Assembly (NCBI GenBank): GCA_963839615.1
Contig: CAWIVY010000001.1
Location: forward strand, 310,001 to 374,000
Origin: DASQMT01 sp963839615
GTDB lineage: Bacteria; Actinomycetota; Thermoleophilia; Solirubrobacterales; Solirubrobacteraceae
Direction: 5' to 3'
Length of the DNA: 64,000 bases
In this document: positions 1-8,058 of the stretch, piece after piece
Layout of the letters: each line of letters opens with the position of its first letter
Position numbering within the stretch: position 1 is the first letter of the stretch
The notes under the pieces: generated by a model
What the model was told of the DNA's origin: nothing
The model's input: the letters and a program-made list of their open reading frames with translations, nothing else
Database searches by the model: none
Program-made: the position numbers and the translations under genes

Positions 1-2
1 CG

Positions 3-1040
3 TACCGCAACCGGCCGCTCGCCCGCGAGCTGGCGGCCGACGGCGTGCGCGTCCGGCGCAGCGCCGTCTGGCCGGCCGCCAACCGCGGCTTCGCCGGGCG
101 GCTCGCCGATCACCTCGCGTTCGCCGGGTCGGCGCTGGCGACCGCAGGCAGCGGCGGGCCTGCGGACGTCGTCGTCGCCGAGAGCCCGCCGCTGTTCCTC
201 GCCGCCGCGGCGGTCGGCTATGCCCGTGCCAAGCGGGCTGCGCTGGTGCTCCACATCGCCGACCTGTGGCCCGAGAGCGCGGTCGAGCTCGGCGCACTGC
301 GCGACCGGCGCGCCATCGCCGTCGCGGCCGCGCTCGCCAGCTTCGCCTATCGCCACGCCGCGCTCGTGGTCGTGCCGACCGAGGGGATGGCGGCGACGCT
401 GGCCGCCCGCGGCGTGCGGGTGCGCCGGATCGCGCCCGCGGTCGACGTCGAGCGCTTCGCGGTGACGGCGCCGCGCGAGCCGCAGGCGCCGCTGCGGCTG
501 CTCTACGCGGGGACGATCGGGCTCGCGCACGGGCTCGAGACGCTCGTCGCCGCCGCCAGGCTGGCCGGGCCCGAGCGGATCAGCGTGACGATCGCGGGCG
601 GCGGCGCGGAGGCCGAGGCGGTGCGCGCCGCCGCGCACGACCTCGGGCACGTGCGGCTGCTCGGCATCGTGCCGGCGCCGGAGATACCGCGGCTGTACGC
701 CGACGCCGACGCGGGGGTCGTCCTGCTGCGCGACCGCCCGCTGTTCGCGGGCGCGTTGCCGACGAAGCTGCTCGAGGTGATGGCCGCCGGCCGGCCCGTC
801 GTGCTCGCCGCCCGCGGGGAGTCCGCCGCGCTGATCGAGCGCACGGGCGCCGGGCTGGTCGTCGGTCCGGAGGATCCGGGGGCGCTGGCCGGCGCCTGCG
901 CGCAGCTGCTGGCCGACCCACCCGCCGCCGCGGCGATGGGAGCTGCGGGGCGCGAGGCGGTGACGCGCGAGTTCGGGCGCGAGGCGATGGTGGACCGCTG
1001 GGTCGACGTGCTCGACGTCGCGCGGACGGCGGCCTTGTAG
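3..1040 (+). CDS. Glycosyltransferase family 4, 5'-truncated by window edge
   Basis: The reading frame is open from base 3, so the true start lies outside the window; at least 345 residues remain. The internal GTG at 45 is not the natural start because the residues before it (YRNRPLARELAADG) already look like the usual N-terminal helix of WbuB/WcaI-type GT4 enzymes. A Rossmann-like half with LLYAGTIGLAHGLETL and a donor-binding half with LPTKLLEVMAAGRPVV are visible. It probably transfers a sugar from a nucleotide donor to a lipid-linked or glycan acceptor on the cytoplasmic face during surface polysaccharide synthesis. It converges with the glycosidase gene on the other strand, whose frame runs on into it. 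Confidence 0.85.
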   Translation, partial: YRNRPLARELAADGVRVRRSAVWPAANRGFAGRLADHLAFAGSALATAGSGGPADVVVAESPPLFLAAAAVGYARAKRAALVLHIADLWPESAVELGALRDRRAIAVAAALASFAYRHAALVVVPTEGMAATLAARGVRVRRIAPAVDVERFAVTAPREPQAPLRLLYAGTIGLAHGLETLVAAARLAGPERISVTIAGGGAEAEAVRAAAHDLGHVRLLGIVPAPEIPRLYADADAGVVLLRDRPLFAGALPTKLLEVMAAGRPVVLAARGESAALIERTGAGLVVGPEDPGALAGACAQLLADPPAAAAMGAAGREAVTREFGREAMVDRWVDVLDVARTAAL

Positions 1041-2056
1041 GCGGCGTAGGCAGGCTTCGGCACCCCCGCCGCGGTCATGAGCCCGTTCTTGAGCCCGTCC
1101 GGCGCCTCCGGGCCGTCGAGCAGCGTCCACCATCCCACCCCGGCGACGTACGGCGTCCGGGCCGCGATCCGGTAGGCGGCGCGCACCCATGCCGCCTGCG
1201 CCTTGGGCGAGACGTAGAACGAGAAGGCGTAGCTGGCGTGCTCGGACTGGACCGTGAACTCCGACAGCCACAGCTTGGGACGCCGCCGCGGGTACGCGCG
1301 GCGCACTTCGGCCGCCAGCGTGTCGATGTCGGAGAAGTCGCGCAGCCCCTTGTAGTACGTGTCCTGCGAGAGCTTCGGGATGCGGGCCGAGAACGGGTTG
1401 TGGCCGTACCAGTCCAGCCGCGGCCGGCGGCCGTTCGGCAGCCGCATCCAGCGCAGGAAGTCAGGCGGCGTGACCTTGCCGAGCGTCCAGGTCATCCCGC
1501 CGATCACGACGTTCGAGCGGCGCTCGCGCTTGAGCGCCCGGTAGGCGGCGTCGAGGAGCACGGCGTACGCGCGCGGTCCGGCACGCCGGTTCCTCGGCAT
1601 CGGCGCGAACGAGCCGACGCGGGTCGGCTCGCCCCAGATCATCCAATGGCGGACCTGCGGATAGCGGCGCGCCGCGGCGACGAGGAAGTCGGCGTAGTCC
1701 CTGGCGCGCGTCGGGACCCTGGCGCCGTTGCGGCCGCCGGCCCAGCGCGGGGTCCGCTTGACGAGCAGCGCCACGCGGATGCCGGACGCCGTCGCGCCGT
1801 TGACCATCGCGTCGAGGGCGCCCGGCCAGCGGTAGGCGGGATCCGCCGGGTCGCGCGGCGAGACGGGGCGGGTGATCGCGATGTCGCGCCAGCTGACCTG
1901 CTCCTCGATCATGTCGACGCCGAGATCCTTGTAGACCGGGAAGGCGGAGCTGCCGTCGGGCATCCTGGCCGGACCCCAGATCGCCTTGATCCCGGCCTGC
2001 GCCGGGGCGCCGACCGCGAGCACGCAGAGGAGCGTGACGAAGGCCAGCCGGGCCAT
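503..2056 (-). CDS. Secreted clan GH-A-like glycoside hydrolase, paralog 1, with abnormal 3' end
   Basis: The start is ATG at 2056, followed by a signal peptide (MARLAFVTLLCVLAVGAPAQA). The mature part aligns by eye along its whole length with the gene at 4670-5722. It has a (beta/alpha)8-type pattern with putative acid/base Glu in WMIWGEP and putative nucleophile Glu in LWLSEFT. The homologous part ends near base 1020 (KPAYAAYKAAVRA), but no stop follows. The frame continues antisense through the glycosyltransferase gene to 503, giving 517 residues against 350 in the paralog. The tail is low-complexity Ser/Ala/Arg and is probably not a real domain. It starts 7 bases after the DegT aminotransferase stop, so the two form one operon. 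The substrate is unknown, presumably the local polysaccharide. Confidence 0.75.
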   Translation of the reverse strand: MARLAFVTLLCVLAVGAPAQAGIKAIWGPARMPDGSSAFPVYKDLGVDMIEEQVSWRDIAITRPVSPRDPADPAYRWPGALDAMVNGATASGIRVALLVKRTPRWAGGRNGARVPTRARDYADFLVAAARRYPQVRHWMIWGEPTRVGSFAPMPRNRRAGPRAYAVLLDAAYRALKRERRSNVVIGGMTWTLGKVTPPDFLRWMRLPNGRRPRLDWYGHNPFSARIPKLSQDTYYKGLRDFSDIDTLAAEVRRAYPRRRPKLWLSEFTVQSEHASYAFSFYVSPKAQAAWVRAAYRIAARTPYVAGVGWWTLLDGPEAPDGLKNGLMTAAGVPKPAYAAYKAAVRATSSTSTQRSTIASRPNSRVTASRPAAPIAAAAGGSASSCAQAPASAPGSSGPTTSPAPVRSISAADSPRAASTTGRPAAITSSSFVGNAPANSGRSRSRTTPASASAYSRGISGAGTMPSSRTCPRSCAAARTASASAPPPAIVTLIRSGPASLAAATSVSSPCASPIVPA

Positions 2057-2063
2057 CGGCGGG

Positions 2064-3239
2064 TCAGCCCAGGGCGCCGCTGAGGACGTCGGCGACGTCG
2101 TCCACGTCGGCATCCGTCATCGCGGGGAACAGGGGCAGGCTGAGCGCGCGGCGGGAGAGGTCGTCGGCGACCGGCAGGTCGCCCGGTTCCAGGCCCAGGC
2201 GCTCGGCGTAGTAGCGGTACTGGTGGATCGGCTTGAAGTGCACGCTGCCGCCGATGTTCTGCTCCATCAGGGTCCTGAGCAGGCTGTCGCGGTCGAGCGG
2301 CGCGCCGTCTCGCAGGCGCGCGATGTAGAGGTGGTGCGCGTGACGGGCGTGCGGCGGCGCCTCCGCGGGGAGCTCGAGCGGCAGCCCGGCGAGGCGCGCG
2401 TCGTAAAGCGCGGCGAGCTCGCGCCGGCGCTCGATCCAGCCGTCGAGTCGCGTGAGCTGGTGGATCCCCACCGCGGCCGCGATGTCGTTCATCGCGAACT
2501 TGAACCCGGGCTCGTCGACCTCGTACTGCGCCGGCGTCGAACTGCCATGGCGCGACCACGCCGAACGCGAGAGCCCGTGGAGCGCGAGCCGCTGCACGCG
2601 CTCCGCGGTCTCCTCGTCGCCGACGACGAGCGCGCCGCCCTCGAACGTGGTGATGTTCTTCGTGGCGTGGAACGAGAAGCTGGTCAGGTTCCCGTGCGCG
2701 CCGATCGCCCGACCCGCCCAGCGTGCGCCGATCGCGTGCGCGGCGTCCTCGACGACGAACAGGCCATGACGGTCGCGCAGGTCGTTCACGCGATCGAGGT
2801 CGACGGGGTGCCCGGCGAGATGCACGGGCATCAGTCCGCGGGTCCGCGGCCCGATCAGCGACTCGGCGTGGTCGAGGTCGATCAGGCCGGTGCGCGGGTC
2901 GGAATCGACGAGCACCGGAACTCCGCCGTTGTGGACGACGGCGTTGGCGCACGAGACGAACGTCATCGACGGAACCAGCACCTCGTCACCCGGCTGGATC
3001 CCGCCGACCCGCAGCGCCAGCGTCAGGCCGGCGGTGCAGGAGGCGAGGCAGCGGACGTGCTGAACACCGATGTACGTGGCAAGCCGCTCCTGGAACGCCG
3101 AGACCTTCGGCCCCATCGTGAGCCACCCGCTCCGGATCGAGTCGAGCAGCTCGGCGATCTCCTCCTCGCCGATCGTCGGCCGGCTCAGACCGAGGTGGGT
3201 TTCTCGCCGGGTGCCTTGATGCATCGGATTCAGTGTCAC
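2064..3239 (-). CDS. DegT/DnrJ/EryC1/StrS-family sugar aminotransferase
   Basis: This 391-residue PLP enzyme has typical family length. The PLP lysine is about K194 in SFHATKNITTFEGG, and the cofactor-nitrogen aspartate is in VVEDAAHA (about D165). The SGWLTMGPKVSAFQ segment near the N-terminus is characteristic. Family members aminate keto-sugar nucleotides for surface glycans or antibiotics; the exact sugar cannot be read here. The listed start is GTG at 3239; the ATG at 3224 (MHQGT) is an equally good alternative. It is the first gene of a minus-strand pair with the secreted glycosidase. Neighbours are polysaccharide genes. Confidence 0.9.
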   Translation of the reverse strand: MTLNPMHQGTRRETHLGLSRPTIGEEEIAELLDSIRSGWLTMGPKVSAFQERLATYIGVQHVRCLASCTAGLTLALRVGGIQPGDEVLVPSMTFVSCANAVVHNGGVPVLVDSDPRTGLIDLDHAESLIGPRTRGLMPVHLAGHPVDLDRVNDLRDRHGLFVVEDAAHAIGARWAGRAIGAHGNLTSFSFHATKNITTFEGGALVVGDEETAERVQRLALHGLSRSAWSRHGSSTPAQYEVDEPGFKFAMNDIAAAVGIHQLTRLDGWIERRRELAALYDARLAGLPLELPAEAPPHARHAHHLYIARLRDGAPLDRDSLLRTLMEQNIGGSVHFKPIHQYRYYAERLGLEPGDLPVADDLSRRALSLPLFPAMTDADVDDVADVLSGALG

Positions 3240-3339
3240 AGGTGACGCTCCCCGCTACGTTCTCGCGATCGCCCTTCCCCGGCTCATCTTCGCAACACTC
3301 GCAGCCGCGCTGTCGTTCACCGCGGTCGCAGGCGCGGCC

Positions 3340-3858
3340 GTGATCACGGGCACCCGGGGCAACGACGCGATCTTCGGCACCGCCGGGGACGACACGATCG
3401 AGGGCCGGGCGGGCGCCGACGCGGTGCTGGGACAGGAGGGCGACGACGTCGTCTACGGGGGTCGCGGAGACGACTTCATCGCCGGCGACGGCGTGTGCCC
3501 GCGACTGAATCGGCCGTTCTACTGCATCCGGAGGCCGCCGGGGATTCGCAGCGACGACCGCCTGTTCGGCGGTCGCGGCGACGACGAGCTCGACGGCAAC
3601 GCGGGCGACGACCGGATCGGCGGCGGGCGCGGCGCCGACGCGATCGACGGGGGGAAGGGCAACGACCGCATCAACCCCGGCAGGGGTCGGGACGCCGTGC
3701 GGGCGGGGAAGGGCGACGACACGATCTTCAGCCGCAGCGACACGGTGCGTGACCGGATCCGTTGCGGCGCCGGCTTCGATCTGGTCTTCGCCAACCGCCG
3801 CGACCGGATCAGCGACAGCTGCGAGCGCGTGGGATATCCGCGTGCCGCGGACGCCTAG
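3340..3858 (+). CDS. RTX-type calcium-binding repeat protein; N-terminal start unclear
   Basis: The protein is built of repeated GGxGxDxxx-type nonapeptides (GTAGDDTIEGRAGADAV, GGRGDDELDGNAGDDRI, GAGKGDD-like units) that form calcium-binding parallel beta-rolls in secreted proteins. It ends with a Cys-containing cap (IRCGAGFDLVF, DSCERVG). The first start codon in frame is GTG at 3340. However, the frame stays open upstream to an in-frame TGA at 3217, and bases 3280-3339 encode a convincing signal peptide (RLIFATLAAALSFTAVAGA) with no ATG, GTG or TTG before it. Either a non-standard start is used or there is an indel upstream. Its stop overlaps the stop of the convergent glycosyltransferase. 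Adhesin or matrix role is inference only. Confidence 0.7.
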   Translation: MITGTRGNDAIFGTAGDDTIEGRAGADAVLGQEGDDVVYGGRGDDFIAGDGVCPRLNRPFYCIRRPPGIRSDDRLFGGRGDDELDGNAGDDRIGGGRGADAIDGGKGNDRINPGRGRDAVRAGKGDDTIFSRSDTVRDRIRCGAGFDLVFANRRDRISDSCERVGYPRAADA

Positions 3859-4643
3859 CGTCCCACCGGCTCGTACTCGCGCCCGGGCTCGACCGGGCAG
3901 ATCTCCAGGCCGGAGTTGTCGAGCATGTACTCGTAACCGATCTCCTGCAAACGGTGATCGGGATCGAGGCGGCGATAGCGCTCGACGCGCGGCATCCGGT
4001 CCGCCGGGTCGATCATCCGCAGGTGATAGAGACGCAGGTCCGCGTCGAGCCAGCGGCTGGCGTCGCCCGCCCCGGCCCAGAGCGAATGGACGCGCTTCGT
4101 ATCGAACTCGTGCGCCGGGTCGGATCGAAACAGGCAGGCCTTGCGCTTCCGGCCCCAGATCCCATCGGCCCGCCACTGGTGCGGCGTGTCCCAGAGCTCT
4201 CGCCACGGGACCCAGAGCGCGGCGACCCCCGCCTCGTCGGCGCGCGCGAACTCCTGCTCCGCGCGCTCGCGGAAGCTGCGCTCCACCCGCTCGTCGGCGT
4301 CGATCCCGAGCAGCCAGTCGGCGTCGTGCCCATGCGCAGCCTGGATCAGCGCGCGCTGGTTGAGGCCGTCCTCCAGCTCTGCCTGGGCGCCGCTCGCAAC
4401 GCTGATCAGATGGACGGTGAGCGGCTGAGCCGCCGCGTAGTCGCCGGAGCCGTCGGTCGACCCATCGTCGAGCGCGACGACGCCGTCCACCTGCGTCGCG
4501 AGGTTCTCGTACAGGCCCGGGAGGAACCGCATCTCGTCGCGGAAGGCGACGAGCGCGAGCAATCGCGGCCTGCGGCGACGGCCGCCGAATCGCGGGAATC
4601 GAAACCTCGCTGCCACGTCTTCTGCGAGTATCGCGCAACTCAT
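3855..4643 (-). CDS. Glycosyltransferase family 2-like protein
   Basis: This 262-residue cytoplasmic enzyme has a GT-A fold. DDGSTDGS at residues 59-66 and DADER at about 115-119 match the nucleotide-binding and DxD metal-binding motifs of GT2. The N-terminal LLALVAFRDEMRFLPGLYENL strand-helix is typical. It lacks membrane segments, so it is likely a soluble chain-extending transferase acting on undecaprenyl-linked intermediates. The start is ATG 4643, facing the glycosidase start at 4670 across a 26-base divergent gap. It ends in a tail-to-tail stop overlap with the RTX gene. Confidence 0.85.
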   Translation of the reverse strand: MSCAILAEDVAARFRFPRFGGRRRRPRLLALVAFRDEMRFLPGLYENLATQVDGVVALDDGSTDGSGDYAAAQPLTVHLISVASGAQAELEDGLNQRALIQAAHGHDADWLLGIDADERVERSFRERAEQEFARADEAGVAALWVPWRELWDTPHQWRADGIWGRKRKACLFRSDPAHEFDTKRVHSLWAGAGDASRWLDADLRLYHLRMIDPADRMPRVERYRRLDPDHRLQEIGYEYMLDNSGLEICPVEPGREYEPVGR

Positions 4644-4669
4644 GCGCGCGACGTTGTGTTGAGAGCCCT

Positions 4670-5722
4670 ATGCGTCTGCTGCTCATCGCCGTCGCCTGGC
4701 TCGTCATCGCCGCAGCCCCGGCCGAGGCGTCGCTGAAGGCGATCTGGGGGCCGGTCAAGATGCCGGACGGCAGCTCCGCCTTCCCGATCTACAAGGAGCT
4801 CGGCGTGGACGTGTTCCAGGTCCAGCTCGGCTGGTCGACGGTGGCCCCGACCCGTCCGAGCGATCCGCGGTCACCCGACGATCCGGCCTACACCTGGCCG
4901 AGCTTCGTCGACAGCGCCGTGCAGCAGGCGCGCGACAACGGGATCAAGGTCGCGATCATGGTCAAGGGAACGCCGGCGTGGGCCAACGGCGGCGAAGGGG
5001 CGAACTGGGCACCCCACGACGATCGCGACTACGCGAGCTTCCTCCGCGCCGCCGCCCGCCGCTACAAGAGCGTCCGCCACTGGATGATCTGGGGCGAGAC
5101 GAACCGGAAGGCCGTCTGGCAGCCGCTGCCGGCGGACTCGCCGGTGGGGCCACGACGGTACGCCCGGCTGCTGGACGCCGCTTACGGAGCGCTCAAGCGC
5201 AGCAACCGGCGCAACAAGGTGATCGGCGGGATGACCTTCACGTTCGGCGAGGTGACGCCGGACAAGTGGGTCCGCTGGATGCGCCTGCCGAACGGCCGCC
5301 CGCCGCGCCTGGACTTCTACGGTCACAACCCGTTCGCGCGCCGGGCCCCGAAGCTGTCGCAGGACCCGTACTTCCCGGGCGTGCGCGACATCAGCGACGT
5401 CGACACGTTCGCCCGCGAGATCCACCGTGCCTATCGCCACAAGCCCCGGTTCCGCCGCCGCGGCCCGCGCCTGTGGCTGTCCGAGTTCACCGTCTCCTCG
5501 GACCGGGCCAACCGCGCGTTCGACTTCTCCGTCAGCCGCAAGGAGCAGGCGAAGTGGCTGGCGACCGCGTTCCGCATCGCCCGCCACCGTTACGTCGGGG
5601 CGCTCGGCTGGTTCGCGCTGCTCGACGAGCCGCTGTCGGTGGCGCGCGGCCTGACGACCGGTCTGATGACGTACGAGGGCGAGCGCAAGCCGTCGTTCTT
5701 CGCGTACCGCCGGGCCCGCTAG
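4670..5722 (+). CDS. Secreted clan GH-A-like glycoside hydrolase, paralog 2
   Basis: This 350-residue protein has a signal peptide (residues 1-20, MRLLLIAVAWLVIAAAPAEA). Putative acid/base is E143 in WMIWGET and nucleophile E272 in LWLSEFT. In most clan GH-A enzymes the residue before the acid/base Glu is Asn; here and in the paralog at 503-2056 it is Gly, which is unusual. Shared blocks include IWGPxKMPDGSSAFP, WMRLPNGRxPRLD and YGHNPF. The two copies lie in opposite orientations on either side of the DegT, RTX and GT2 genes. It is probably secreted and acts on, or trims, an extracellular polysaccharide; substrate unknown. Confidence 0.8.
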   Translation: MRLLLIAVAWLVIAAAPAEASLKAIWGPVKMPDGSSAFPIYKELGVDVFQVQLGWSTVAPTRPSDPRSPDDPAYTWPSFVDSAVQQARDNGIKVAIMVKGTPAWANGGEGANWAPHDDRDYASFLRAAARRYKSVRHWMIWGETNRKAVWQPLPADSPVGPRRYARLLDAAYGALKRSNRRNKVIGGMTFTFGEVTPDKWVRWMRLPNGRPPRLDFYGHNPFARRAPKLSQDPYFPGVRDISDVDTFAREIHRAYRHKPRFRRRGPRLWLSEFTVSSDRANRAFDFSVSRKEQAKWLATAFRIARHRYVGALGWFALLDEPLSVARGLTTGLMTYEGERKPSFFAYRRAR

Positions 5723-6825
5723 GGCTCGTCGTAGAGCGCGCGCAGCGCGGCGGCGACGACGGACGGCGACGAGCGCTCGCGCGCGCGTGCCAGCGCCGCC
5801 TCGCCGGCGCCGGCGTCGCCCCACAGCGAGCGGATGCGCTCGGCCATCGCCGCGACGTCGCCCGGCCGGTGCAGCCCGGGCTCCGGCACCAGCTCGGCCA
5901 GCCCTCCGGCGCGCGAGGCGACGACCGGAAGCCCGGCCGCCATCGCCTCGAGCGCGGCGAGCGGCAGGATCTCGGCGTAGCGGGAAGGGACGAGCGCGAG
6001 CGCGGCGCCGGCGCGGAGCTCGTCGAGCTCGCCGGGGCCGACGCGGCCGGTGAAGCGGACCTCCGGCGCGCTCGCGCGCAGTTCCTCGGCGTCGGGCCCG
6101 TCGCCCGCGACGACGAGCGGAACCCCGGCGCGCGCGGATGCCGCGATCGCGTCGGCCACGCCCTTCTCGGCGCTCAGCCGGCCCGCGTAGAGCGCGTAGG
6201 CACCAGCGGCCGCGCGCGAGCGCTCCGCGAACGTCCGCTGCACGGACCCGATCACGCGCGCGCGACCTCCGAGCGGCGCCCCGAGCTGCTCCAGTCGTCC
6301 CAGCGCGAAGGCGCTCGGGACGACGAACGCGTCGGCGCTCGCGGCGAGCCGCCGCTGCCACAGCGCCAGCCCTGCGCCGTAAGCGGCCGACTCGGCGCGC
6401 GAGCCGCCACGGCAGTTGAGCCGTACGCCGGGCAGGGTGTCGCGCCCGTGGCAGCGCGTGCAGTCCTCCCCGCGCGTGAAGCAGGTGCCGACGGCGCAGA
6501 CGAGGCGGTAGTTGTGCAGGTGCAGCACGACGCGCGCGCCCGCCGCGCGCGCCGCCGCGAGCGCTCGCCAGCCCAGCGACGGCTGAACGTTGTGCGCGTG
6601 CACGACGCGCGCGCCCGTGCGGCGCACCGCTGCGGCCACCTCGTCCGGCGCGAGACCGCCGCGCAGCAGCCCGAGCGCCGCGCTGCCACGCCCGAGCGCC
6701 GCGGAGTCGCGCTCCAGGATCTCGGCCTCCTCGCCCAGCTCGCCGCGGATCAGCCACGCGAGGTCCTCGACCGCGCGCTCCTCCCCGCCGGGCACGCGGT
6801 AGCGGTTGTGGAGCAGGAGGATCAC
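5719..6825 (-). CDS. Glycosyltransferase family 4
   Basis: This GT-B fold enzyme has about 368 residues. It opens directly with the first Rossmann strand VILLLHNRYRVPGGEE. Other landmarks are HAHNVQPSLGW, VVLHLHNYRLVC, a Cys-rich insert CFTRGEDCTRCHG, and the donor-site motif E-x7-E in RYAEILPLAALEAMAAGLPVV. The GTG start at 6825 fits the domain best; ATG at 6855 would add MAAQQLRVPR. The stop overlaps the glycosidase stop by 4 bases. It is divergent from the next glycosyltransferase at 6895. Confidence 0.9.
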   Translation of the reverse strand: MILLLHNRYRVPGGEERAVEDLAWLIRGELGEEAEILERDSAALGRGSAALGLLRGGLAPDEVAAAVRRTGARVVHAHNVQPSLGWRALAAARAAGARVVLHLHNYRLVCAVGTCFTRGEDCTRCHGRDTLPGVRLNCRGGSRAESAAYGAGLALWQRRLAASADAFVVPSAFALGRLEQLGAPLGGRARVIGSVQRTFAERSRAAAGAYALYAGRLSAEKGVADAIAASARAGVPLVVAGDGPDAEELRASAPEVRFTGRVGPGELDELRAGAALALVPSRYAEILPLAALEAMAAGLPVVASRAGGLAELVPEPGLHRPGDVAAMAERIRSLWGDAGAGEAALARARERSSPSVVAAALRALYDEP

Positions 6826-6894
6826 GCGGGGAACCCTAAGCTGCTGCGCGGCCATGCCACCCGCCGCTTCGATCCGCTTCCCCGCCCGCCGCCC

Positions 6895-8058
6895 GTGCGC
6901 GTAGCCGTCGTCGCCGAGTACTACCCGCGCACGGCCGACCCGGTGCTCGGCGTCTGGGCGCACCGCCAGGCGCTCGCGGCGCGCGACGCCGGCGCGGAGG
7001 TGCGCGTGCTCGTGCTGCACCGCCCGCTGCCGTCGCGGGCGGCGCTGCGCAGCCGCGACCTGCGCGCGCTCGCCGCGCCGCTGCGCCAGCCGCTGCGCAC
7101 GGAGCTCGACGGGCTGCGCGTCGACTACGTCCCGTTCCTCGCGCCGCCGCGGCCGCGCAGCTACGGCTCGTGGGGCGCCTGGGCGGCGCCCTCGCTGGCG
7201 CTCGCGCTGCGGGGCCTGCGGCGGGAGTTCCCGTTCGACCTCGTGCACGCCCACTACGCCGCTCCCGCCGGCGACGCGGTGCGGCGGGCGCGGGCCGGCG
7301 TGCCCGCCGTCGTCTCGGTGCACGGGGGCGACGTGCTGTCGCTCGCCGTCGGCTCGCGCGCCGGCGCCGCCGCGGTGCGCGCGGGGCTGGCGCACGCGCG
7401 GATCGTGCTGGCGAACTCCGCGGGGATCGCGCGGCGCTGCCGCGACCTCGGGGCCCGGCGGACGGAGGTGGTGCACCTCGGCACGGACCTGCCGGAGCTC
7501 GCCGAGCACCAGCGGGCCACGCTCGTGACCGTCGGGCACCTCGTGGCGCGCAAGCGCCACGGCGACGTGCTGCGCGCGCTCTGGCTGCTGCGCGACAGCC
7601 ACCCCCGGGTCCGGTACGAGATCGTCGGCGACGGCCCCGAGCGCGGCGCGCTCGAGCGCCTGGCGCGCGAGCTGGAGCTCGGCGGCCGCGTGCGCTTCCG
7701 CGGGCAGCTCGCGCCGGAGGCGGCCCGCGCGGCGGCGCAGGCCGCCGCGGTGTTCGTCCTGCCGAGCGTCGACGAGGCCTTCGGCGTGGCCTACGTTGAG
7801 GCGATGGCCGGGGCCGTGCCGGCGATCGGCTGCCGCGGCGAGCCGGGCCCGGAGGAGATCGCGGCGGCCGGCGGCGGGCTGCGGCTCGTCGCGCCCGCCG
7901 ACCCCGAGGCGCTCGCGGTCGAGCTGGGCACGCTGCTCGACGAGCCCGACTGGCGCCGCGAGCTCGGCGAGGCCGCGCGCGCGACCGTCGAGGCCGCATT
8001 CACGTGGGAGCAGTGCGGCCGCGCGACGGTCGCCGCGTACGAGGCCGCGCTGCGTTGA
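6895..8058 (+). CDS. Glycosyltransferase family 4
   Basis: This 387-residue enzyme starts at GTG 6895 with VRVAVVAEYYPRTADPVLGVWA, the usual first strand and loop of GT4 proteins. It shows HAHYAAPAGD, SVHGGDVLSL, GHLVARKRH and the E-x7-E donor motif in VDEAFGVAYVEAMAG. It is likely cytoplasmic and builds the polysaccharide repeat unit. The next glycosyltransferase begins with TTG at 8055, overlapping the TGA stop, so the two are translationally coupled. The long open frame upstream of 6895 is antisense to the neighbouring gene and is not real. Confidence 0.9.
   Translation: MRVAVVAEYYPRTADPVLGVWAHRQALAARDAGAEVRVLVLHRPLPSRAALRSRDLRALAAPLRQPLRTELDGLRVDYVPFLAPPRPRSYGSWGAWAAPSLALALRGLRREFPFDLVHAHYAAPAGDAVRRARAGVPAVVSVHGGDVLSLAVGSRAGAAAVRAGLAHARIVLANSAGIARRCRDLGARRTEVVHLGTDLPELAEHQRATLVTVGHLVARKRHGDVLRALWLLRDSHPRVRYEIVGDGPERGALERLARELELGGRVRFRGQLAPEAARAAAQAAAVFVLPSVDEAFGVAYVEAMAGAVPAIGCRGEPGPEEIAAAGGGLRLVAPADPEALAVELGTLLDEPDWRRELGEAARATVEAAFTWEQCGRATVAAYEAALR

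Noticed and set aside
266..2083. Very long Arg/Ala-rich open frame on the plus strand
   Set aside because: It is antisense or out of frame to two well-supported genes and has only low-complexity Arg/Ala/Gly composition, a normal by-product of GC-rich DNA.
4978..6894. N-terminal extension of the glycosyltransferase at 6895
   Set aside because: It lies in the wrong frame over the glycosidase and antisense to another glycosyltransferase; the real domain starts at GTG 6895.
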